64,000 bases of DNA from Aquatica leii (Eukaryota > Arthropoda > Insecta > Coleoptera > Lampyridae): the NCBI GenBank assembly GCA_035610365.1, contig CM069436.1, positions 6,004,937 to 6,068,936 on the forward strand, read 5' to 3'. Below, in pieces: positions 56,222 through 64,000 of the stretch. A program made the position numbers and the translations under genes. The notes below the pieces were generated by a model. The model worked only from the letters and a program-made list of their open reading frames with translations. It was not told where the DNA came from and did not search any database. Every line of letters starts with the position of its first letter. Positions within the stretch are counted from its first letter, which is position 1.

Positions 56222-58300
56222 AGAGGGTCAGTCCATGTTAAATCAACACAATAATTTTTTTCACCATCTCAGATTTGGTTGAAATTTTGCACGCTTGTAG
56301 TCTTTGTCAAAACTAAGAAAAATGCAAAATTTTGTTAAAAAATATTTACCCGTTTAGGATTTAGGGCTATGTAAAGTTCTCAAAAAAGGCAAAAAAATGT
56401 TCGGTCGATTTTTTTAAAAACTATAATTGTAGCTCTTCTAATTGACTTAGAGGGATGGCAGTGGTGTCATTTCTTTTTGCTTTTTTATGCCTTTTAATTT
56501 GATATACAACACAATATATATTAAGAGGAAAATATTTTTTTCTTTATTTTGAAATTTTAAAAAATGCGTATTTTGAAAATTTTCAAAAAAATATGTTTTT
56601 AATGTGTTTTTATAAGTGAATTCTCAAAGTATTATGGAATTCCAATGGGTTCACTTGCATTTAAATTGTATTGTAAACCCAGCTTTGACAAAAATGCACA
56701 AATAATTGGGTTAACAGTTTTAATATTTTGAATCGACCCATCAAAAAGTTGTTGAGGGGTGGGGATTTGATTTTCATAAGGTCTCTGTAAACTCGCCTTT
56801 GCAGTCAACCTTTTAACTGTACTACCAACTCCGTCACCCGGCCCTTTGCCATAAGCTGTAGCCAAAAAATGCCACTCTGCTTCTATTCCAAAATCTTGGT
56901 TAAGAAAACAGATGAGAAAAATTTATTTTTATATTGAGCTGCACTTCCATCGGAAAAGTAATATATTTTCTCAACATCAAACAGAAACTAACTTTTCAAA
57001 AACTGCATGAGCTTTTTTGAAAGCAGTAGACAGCTGTTGTATTATGCTCCAGACATTCAGATATAATAACATAGCTGACATGTTTTACTTTATCATCTCT
57101 TTATAATAAACTACAAAACGGAGTATTGTTACATAGTTACTTGACTAGTGGTAGCTTTGGACTTCGTCTTGAACTACAAAAACCTAGTTTTCTGAAAAGT
57201 CTCATGTGACTGCACATTCATTTTCTTTTAATGTTTCTTTTACTTCATTCATAAACGAGCTTTATTGTTTCGCTATAAAATCATAGCCAACTAACTGACC
57301 AAGTTTGTCACATAGCATCTCAAAGAACTGAGTTTTTTTGTATTGTCTCAAGATTACACCGATCCACTGCAATCCATTGCCAAAAAGTTATATTTTCAAT
57401 CATATTTTCTTCAAAAACATTCTCTAAAGTTTCTGTTATTTGATTAGTTCCTGGGCAAGAATGGCAGTTTCCCATGATACAATCAATGGAAAGAGAGTTT
57501 GAGACAGAAAATGTTTGTACGTTGAAAATTCTGCATTAGTTAATATTACTAAACGGGCATTCTCAATCATTAGTTTGACGTTTTGGTGGATTGTACAAAC
57601 ACAAACTGAGTGTGTACCACTTGGTCCCACCAAAATTCACTGTTTCAGCCTTAACTCCACAAACTTTGAAAATCCTACTTTTATCTCAGGATACTTTTCT
57701 TTGAAAAAAATGTATACTTCTTTTTTGAATTGCAGTATTGGATCCATTTCCATCTTTCACTAAAATACAGTCTTTTTTGCCTGGCATTACTCTAATTACG
57801 TCATCGCTTTTGTAGAACAAACGCACTGTTTCTACTATTTCTGGTGATAGGCTTTTACCCGGTTTTTGATCAGGACTTGCCAGTATTCCTTTTTCTTTTT
57901 TTCATCAGAAGAATGCGGAAATAATGTTCGCCTCATTGAAGACTCTTTTTTATATTGTTTTACTATAGCAGTTCTATTAAGAGTCTCTATGTGAGGACAA
58001 AAGTTGAATCATTAACAGAGTTTGGGTCAGGTTCTTCTTTCTTTTTTTGTTCTTTTAAAGCAGTTATTTCATTTCGACAGTCAACACATATAGAAGTTTC
58101 AGACAAATCAGGAACCATATAATGCATCCATTCAGTTACATTCTTTAGTTTGTTTATCTCTTACAAGACCGTTTTGTTTTTTAAAAGGATTAACACATTT
58201 TATAATCTGAAACCGATATTTCTCCATATTTTAAGTCACTTATCACACAAAACTGTACACATTTATTAAAACTTTTGAAAGTCCAACGAAGTGTAAAGGA
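56222..58300 (-). mobile_element. Decayed repeat element encoding an uncharacterised protein
   Basis: Begins at the left with GTCAGTCCATGTTAAATCAA, the same end type as at 50.81 kb. The minus strand then carries scattered protein blocks that belong together in a multi-copy family of arthropods and other animals whose function I do not know. The right boundary is uncertain, near 58.3 kb. Confidence 0.55.
56632..58250 (-). pseudogene. Uncharacterised multi-copy transposon-type protein, heavily broken
   Basis: Readable blocks from N- to C-terminus: a segment resembling KKGILASPDQKPGKSLSPEI and VETVRLFYKSDDVIRVMPG (57,760-57,900, with stops), GPSGTHSVCVCTIHQNVKLM (57,436-57,633), and ATAYGKGPGDGVGSTVKRLT with AKASLQRPYENQIPTPQQL (56,632-56,865). 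I recall this block order from repeated uncharacterised genes in animals, but no domain name. At least four frame breaks. Confidence 0.6.
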
Positions 58301-58520
58301 TATTAAGTGAATCCATACTATACAAATAAAAAAAATTCTTCAAGAATCTTTTAGAACACATAGCCTACTAAAATTTAGTAAAAAGCCAGTTATGGCTTGT
58401 ATGATTTTAAAATCGTAGTAATAAAAAATAAAACTGTTTCAGCAATTCCAAAATATAGCTTATGAGTAGTAAATAAAAAAAAAATAAAACTTAACAACAA
58501 AACTCTAAAGAGATTGTGAT

Positions 58521-59218
58521 TCTGGAAAGAGCAACCCCAGTTTTGGTTTTATCGGTTAGAGGTCCAATTCAGAAGCGCTGGTATCACGCAAGATATGACG
58601 AAATTTGACCATACAGTAGCTTCGCTAAACTGCGACACAATCGCAGAGGTCTATGACCTAATTTCAAATCCACCAACTACCGGAAAATTTGCCGCCTTGA
58701 AACAAAGGCTCATCCAATCATTTTCTGACTCCGAGTCAAAGAAAATCCAAAAACTTCTCAGTGGAATGACTTTGGGAGAAGATAAGCCTTCGCAACTTGT
58801 TCACAAGATGCAGATGCTGAATAACAACCAAATATAGGCTGGCATTCTCAAGACCCTATGGTAAGACCACTTACCGACAAGTATTCGTGCTGTGCTCACC
58901 GTGAGCAAGGAAGACCTGGGTATCCGGGCTAATATGGCCGACAGAATTTATGACACCGTCCACCATGTGAGTGTGGTATCGACAGGTGAGCTGAAAATGG
59001 AAGACAAAATGGAGGCCTTGTGTGTACAGATAGAAGCTCTTAAGAAGGAAGTGCAAGATCTCAAACAAGAGAAGACTGCAAGAAGCCGCAACAGAAACCA
59101 GTCAAGGGCAAAATCCAAGTCGAAAAACTCAAGTTATTGCTGGTATCACAACCGATTTGGTGAAAGGTCAACAAAATCTACCCAGCCCTGCAGTTTCCAG
59201 CAAAGGCAGGAAAACTAA
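58521..59218 (+). pseudogene. gypsy B Gag, 5'-truncated
   Basis: Two frames (58,595-58,837 and 58,892-59,218) match copy A Gag almost residue for residue, including SYCWYHNRFGERSTKSTQPC. One Cys of the knuckle is Ser here. The split near 58,838 is an in-frame TAG plus a shift. Confidence 0.85.
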
Positions 59219-59268
59219 TAAGGGAGAAGACAGTTGCGACAATCGGACTCCCGAAGCAATCATGTCAC

Positions 59269-59700
59269 TTGTTTGTATTAGACCATAATTTAAAAATTAA
59301 GTTTTTAATTGATACCGGAGCGGACATAAGTCTTCTACCGCACCATACATTCAAGGGCCGAATAAACAATAACCTAACTCTGTACACTGCCGATGGTTCT
59401 CCGATTCCAACATATGGCATAGAAACTGTAACATTAAACTTGGGCTTGCGAAGAGATTTTACATGGAACTTTGTTATAGCAAATGTAACCCATGCTATTA
59501 TTGGAGCAGACTTCCTGCATAATTTCAAGTTACTACTAGATGTAGCAAATCAAAGTCTCGTAGATTCGACAACATCTTTATCGAGCAAGTGCACGAGTAG
59601 AGCATGCAGCGTGATGGAAGTTAGAACCACTCCAGATTCCAACCCATACTGGGCTATTGTAAATATGTTTCCAAACCTGTTACGACCAATACTACGGTTG
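59269..59700 (+). pseudogene. gypsy B protease
   Basis: FLIDTGADISLLPHHTFKGR carries the retropepsin active-site DTG, and AIIGADFLHNFKLLLD is the second conserved block. The protease part itself is open. The same frame runs on to 59,919, but coding then switches frame. Confidence 0.88.
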
Positions 59701-60679
59701 GTGGAAAATCCATGCAACGAGTATCACCACATTGAGACGAAAGGACAGCCAGTGTTCGCGGGACCGAGAAGAGAAATTGGCCGCAAACAAAAAAATAATT
59801 TAATTTCCTTCTCGAAAATGGGATTGTTCGACCGTCCTCATCATGTTGTTCGAGCCCTCTACACATGGTACAAAAACACGACAAAAGTTGGCGTCCATGT
59901 GGAGATTATCGTAAACTGAATGGGATCACAAATCTCGATAGATATCCAATTCCTCATATTCAGAATTTCTCACAAAACCTGAAGGGCAAGAGCGTGTTTA
60001 CAAAAATTGACTTGACAAAAGCGTTCCATCAAATACCCATCCATCCAGAAGATGTACCTAAAACAGCTGTAACGACACCTTTTGGGCTATACGAGTATGT
60101 CAAAATGCCATTCGGTTTGCGAAGTGCGGCACAAACATTGCAAAGATTCCTCGATCAAATCTGTCGAGATTTAACCTTTGCGTACGTTTATGTGGACGAT
60201 ATATCGCATCTGATTCAAAAGAGGAACACAAAAAGCATGTTAAAGCAGTCCTACAGAGGTTAAACGAATACGGAATTGTGATAAATGTTAGCAAGTGCGT
60301 ATTCGGTGCTAGTGAGGTGGAGTTTCTGAGCGTGTTAGTAATGGCAAAAGGTATCAAACCACTACCCGAGAAAGTCTCTGCAATCCGAAAGTTTCCCTTA
60401 CTATGCACTATTAGGCAACTTAGAAGATTCCTGGGAATGATGAACTTCCACCGCAGATGGATACCAAATGCATCTAAATTACAGGAGCCACTGACAAACT
60501 TATTAACCAATTGCACCAGCAAAAACCAAATCATCGAGCGGAACGATTCGGCAACTAAAGCTTTCGACGAAGTTAAAGAAGCACTTGCCGCTCCTACAGA
60601 ATTAGAGTACCCACAGGCAGATGCCCATCTTAGTCTATACACAGATGCATCTGATTCTGCAATTAGAGCAGTACTTTAA
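59700..60679 (+). pseudogene. gypsy B reverse transcriptase
   Basis: NPCNEYHHIETKGQPVFAGP leads in. After a frameshift near 59,870 come [40 protein letters not shown] (motif A), [20 protein letters not shown] (motif B) and AYVYVDDI (motif C). A second shift near 60,230 leads to NVSKCVFGASEVEFL and PEKVSAIRKFP, then LRRFLGMMNFHRRWIP. It stops at 60,679 at the start of RNase H. Confidence 0.9.
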
Positions 60680-61090
60680 CAGCATACAGTAGCAGAAGAT
60701 CAACCAATATCCTTCTTTTCAAGAAAGTTAACATCAACCGAACGTAAGTACAGCACTTACGATAAGGAACTACTAGCAGTTTATTCAAGTTTTCGTCACT
60801 TTCAACATTTCTTAGAAGGAAAAGAATTCACATTATTTACGAATCACACCCCTCTTACTTACATTTTCAAACAAAAGCATGATAAACTATCACCAAGGCA
60901 AGAAAGGCAGTTGGGTTTCATTAGCCAATTTTCAACAACCCTTGTTCACATAAAAGGAAAGGATGACGTTGTAGTAGACTCTCTTTCAAGATTTAATGTT
61001 AACATCGTCAGCAACGAAATGGACTACATGCAAATCGCAGAGGAGCAAGAAATGGATGAAGAATTCCAGGAACTGTTACAAAATCCTTAA
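60620..61090 (+). pseudogene. gypsy B RNase H
   Basis: LSLYTDASDSAIRAVL precedes a TAA at 60,677. The same frame continues with QPISFFSRKLTSTERKYSTY, DKELLAVYSSFRHFQHFLEG, FTLFTNHTPLTYIFKQK and [11 protein letters not shown]. This is a standard Ty3/gypsy RNase H with its tether. Confidence 0.85.
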
Positions 61091-61823
61091 CATTCAAAAA
61101 GTGAAAATACCGAACTGTGAGTCATTAATTTATTGCGACTTAAACAATAATGTAGTCCGGCCTTGCATTCCAAGGAAATTCCGAAAAGCCACCTTCCTAA
61201 AAATACACAATTTAGCTCACCCTGGGGTTAAAGCAACCCGAAAGTTAATATCGGACAGGTTTGTTTGGCCAGGAGCTAACGGAGACATCTTAAAGTGGCC
61301 GAAGGAGTGTATTGCATGCCAAAAAGCAAAAGTCAACCGCCATACCAAGACGGCAATGCAGGCAATACGAACTCCCGATCATAGGTTTGCGCACATACAT
61401 GTAGATTTAGTAGGACCATTGCCATCATCTCGGGATCACATGTATTTGCTAACCATCATCGACCGCTACACCAGATGGCCCGAGGCAATTCCCGTTAAAG
61501 AAGTAACACCAGCCACCGTAGCAGGAAACCTGTATACACACTGGATATCAAGATTTGGAATCCCTCATAAGATCACAACAGACCGCGGTAGGCAATTTGA
61601 AAGTGACCTATTTAGAAGTTTAACAAGATTATTAGAAATCCATCACATAAAGACAACCGCGTATCATCCCCAAGCGAATGGAGATGTGGAAAGATTTCAC
61701 CGCAGTTTCAAAACTGCAATAATGTGTGTAAATTATGTGCGATGGACAGATGTGCTACCAACAGTATTATTAAATTCGTATAAGGAAAATCTAAAATGTA
61801 CAGCAGCAGAACTGGTGTACTAA
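61090..61823 (+). pseudogene. gypsy B integrase
   Basis: The zinc-binding HHCC region reads [19 protein letters not shown] and CIACQKAKV. The catalytic core has [18 protein letters not shown] (first Asp), [14 protein letters not shown] (second Asp) and [15 protein letters not shown] (Glu). The frame stops at 61,823 (ELVY then TAA). A downstream scrap at 61,911-62,126 continues the C-terminal domain. Confidence 0.9.
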
Positions 61824-62263
61824 ACAGCTCTACGATTACCGGGAGAATTACTCCATGCATCAACAAATGAAACATACCAAACTGAATTTGCCAAACAGCT
61901 TAGCAGAGTAATGTCGGAGATTAGACCAGTACCCGCAAGTAACCATGCGACACAAACGGTTTTTGTCCACCCGGACTTAAACGTTGCAACACATGTGTTC
62001 GTTCGAATAGATAAAGTTCGACCACCATTAACTGCACCCTACGACGGCCCATATGAAGTTGTCCGAAGATATGAAAAAATACTGCATTCTAAAAATAAAG
62101 GGTTACGAAGAAAGAATATCACTTGAAACTAGCATTTTTATCGCAAGAAACACAGGTCAGGGAAGAGCATTCTTATTCGAAACCAATTCAAATGAGAGCA
62201 CAAGAAGCATCCAGTAACCTAAGAAAATTCGTTCGTTTTACCAACTCTCTGGAAGAGGAGTAA

Positions 62264-62457
62264 TGTGGTGACTTACTTTGGCAGTGCTCAATGAAACGCA
62301 AACTTTGTATATATTTTAGTTAGTTTTTTTAGTTTCATTCAGGATAAAAGTTGGTGTTTTGGGGAATTCGAATTAAATGGTGTTACTTTATAAAACGCCT
62401 TCTTAATTATGGTTTTCAAGTGTAGTAAACACCCACTTACATAAAAAGGCCGCTAAA
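62264..62457 (+). repeat. 3' LTR of gypsy B
   Basis: Runs from TGTGGTGACTTACTTTGG to CCGCTAAA. Compared with copy A's LTR it has an internal deletion of about 55 bp after GGGGAATTCGA. Confidence 0.85.
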
Positions 62458-62920
62458 GGATCTTATTTGAAAAAACTATTATTTATTGAATTCATTTTAT
62501 ATACACTATGTACTCTTTATTTTCCTTCACACCACTATGAAATAAAAGAAAAACTTGTAGAATAGAAAAATAACATAAGAAAACCATGGGCACTCGACCA
62601 CTCTCCCAGGACAACTAATCAACTGATGTCTAGCCAAGCTAAGACAAAGTCAGACAGGAAAAGTTTGCACTGACTTACATGACAAGAAACTCAAGAGTCT
62701 TGACTATTGATGGCTTTCTAATCTGAGTCTGCTCTTCCAGTTGTGACATGAAAATGTGCAAGCCTTCTTTTGAACCTAATTCACTAAAATTGTTTTCCTA
62801 CAGGGTGCATTAAAAGTTGATACTAATCTAAAACAATAGGCTTAAGTATTTTAATTACTACAAAAAAGTATAGACCAACTTAATTAAATATTCTGAACCT
62901 ATGTTTATAATGTTCATTTA
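62458..62920. other. Noncoding interval
   Basis: No supported feature. A CTACAGGGTGCATTAAAAG stretch near 62,801 may be the end of another unidentified element. Confidence 0.4.
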
Positions 62921-62922
62921 TA

Positions 62923-64000
62923 CAGTGTGTCCGAAAAGTATGGAATATATTATACAGGTCGATAAATATGCACTTTACACGAAAAAGTTGTAAATAAAAG
63001 TTGTTTATCACTTAGTTATCTACCACCTGGGAGATATCAATTTAAATTTTTGCTGTAAACAAAATCGCAACGAATAACACTTACATTTTTTTAAATGGCA
63101 AGGCACGTCTTTATTATACTCACTTGATAGAGTCTTTTTTTCTCTTTTCAACCATATGAAACTTGAATACCTTTACATCAAAAAATTTTCAAGAAAAACA
63201 AGGACATGTCTAACAAATTTATTTTACTGAGCAGTATTAATCAGGTACGTAATATGCAGCATTGAAACAATTGAATGCACTTTAGAACACTGTCACACTT
63301 TGCTATTTGTTAGTGCTTGAATTATGGCTCAATTATCTGAGAAACATAGAATTGAAATTTTAATGATTCTGGGATATGGAGATAGAAGAAGAACCCAAGA
63401 CGAAGTATGTAATTTATTTAATAACTTGCATCCAGAATTAAACATTTCGCAGTCCACGGTAAGCAATATTTGGCGGAAATTTCAAGAGACAGGTTCGGTG
63501 AAAGATGCGAGTAGAACTGGTAGACCTTTGTCATTAAGTAATGTGGAACGAGAAAATGTGTTCTTGTCTGTTGAGGAAAATCCACAAATTTCTGTTCGGC
63601 AAATTGCTAGAGACCATAATTTGAATAAATCGGCTGTACATGACATTTTAAAAAAAGAAAAATTTCATCCTTATAAAGCTTGTGTAGTTCAAGAATTATT
63701 TGAAGACGATTTGGACAGAAGGCTGGAGTTTTGTGAAACAATAACAAACAAACTTGAACGAGATGCACATTTTCATAAAAATATCCTTTTTACTGATGAG
63801 GCCACGTTTTGTTTAAACGGCACAATTAACAAACAAAACACACGTTACTGGTCTTCACAAAATCCTCACTGGTATCTAGAAGGACACACCCAATACCAGC
63901 AGAAAGTCAACGTCTGGGAAGGAATGATTGGAAATCAAATTTTGAGGCCATATTTTTTTGAGGGTAGTTTAACGGCGAATATTTATCTCGATTTCTTAAG
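62923..64000 (+). mobile_element. Tc1/mariner-type element, left part, cut by the window edge
   Basis: After a TA dinucleotide (62,921-62,922) comes CAGTGTGTCCGAAAAGTATG, a typical end of mariner-type elements. A leader of about 400 bp precedes the transposase ORF. The right end is outside the window. Confidence 0.75.
63324..64000 (+). CDS. Tc1/mariner (IS630-type) transposase, N-terminal 225 codons, open
   Basis: The ATG at 63,324 opens 225 codons without a stop to the window edge. Residues about 1-60 form the first helix-turn-helix (MAQLSEKHRIEILMILGYGD; ISQSTVSNIWRKFQETGSVKD), then GRPLS and a second HTH (NPQISVRQIARDHNLNKSAV). The catalytic domain starts with ILFTDEATFCLNG (first Asp) and reaches TANIYLDFL (second Asp). 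NVWEG stands where relatives have NVWCG or NVWAG. The protein cuts and pastes the element at TA sites. The open frame suggests a recent insertion, unlike the decayed fragments at 48.5-48.8 kb. Confidence 0.9.
   Translation, partial: MAQLSEKHRIEILMILGYGDRRRTQDEVCNLFNNLHPELNISQSTVSNIWRKFQETGSVKDASRTGRPLSLSNVERENVFLSVEENPQISVRQIARDHNLNKSAVHDILKKEKFHPYKACVVQELFEDDLDRRLEFCETITNKLERDAHFHKNILFTDEATFCLNGTINKQNTRYWSSQNPHWYLEGHTQYQQKVNVWEGMIGNQILRPYFFEGSLTANIYLDFL

Larger units (their letters stand above)
58521..62457 (+). mobile_element. Ty3/gypsy retrotransposon B, 5'-truncated
   Basis: Starts inside gag at 58,521 (CTGGAAAGAGCAACCCCAG, matching codons about 25 onward of copy A) and runs through protease, RT, RNase H and integrase to a 3' LTR. 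The 5' LTR is missing. Point stops and frameshifts inactivate it, but all pol domains can be read. Confidence 0.92.

Noticed and set aside
1-64000. CRISPR arrays, bacterial operons, tRNA or rRNA genes
   Set aside because: None seen; repeats present are eukaryotic transposon duplications and foldbacks, and no cloverleaf or rRNA core was recognised by eye.

Overview
The window is AT-rich nuclear DNA from an insect. The one gene I can name is the ecdysone receptor: the EcR-A isoform-specific exon lies on the minus strand at 21,123-21,585 (start near MDLKQEM, end near SYDPYSPNGKIG, perfect GTAAGT donor). The transposon families (Ty3/gypsy, Penelope-like, R1-type and L1-like LINEs, Tc1/mariner, piggyBac-like, foldback MITEs) also fit an insect. 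A beetle is plausible, but the order cannot be fixed from this window.

Layout. 1-3,202 is a nest: a Penelope-like fragment inside a gypsy LTR inside a LINE ORF1, all minus strand. 6.9-10.5 kb is a decayed purine-rich LINE, followed by a GC-rich block with internal repeats (10.5-11.6 kb). 13.6-20.1 kb holds three tandem decayed gypsy-type pol copies, each ending in a 49-nt cassette bounded by AG and GTAAG. EcR-A follows at 21.1-21.8 kb. 22-37 kb is mostly noncoding with foldback elements, LINE fragments and two further cassettes. 40.57-40.91 kb is a small intact two-exon gene of unknown function. 41.16-43.75 kb is a complete TIR element with a broken Cys-rich ORF. 44-54 kb has foldback elements, two Penelope-like elements, mariner fragments, a 191-bp tandem duplication and a sixth cassette. 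56.2-62.5 kb carries a decayed DNA element and a 5'-truncated gypsy element. The right edge cuts a Tc1/mariner element whose ORF is open as far as it is visible.

All recognisable EcR sequence is the exon plus leader. No DNA-binding-domain exon appears to its left, so the intron after the exon is longer than 21 kb and has absorbed several insertions. The most unusual signal is a set of six related 42-52 nt cassettes on the plus strand (16.06, 18.23, 20.01, 25.40, 36.86 and 49.47 kb). Each lies between a TTTTAG acceptor-like and a GT(A/G)AG donor-like site, and each has dyad symmetry centred on TAGCTA. They look like an array of alternative mini-exons or hairpin RNAs, antisense to EcR. Most other coding sequence is mobile and decayed; the exceptions are EcR-A, the 97-codon gene and the edge mariner transposase.
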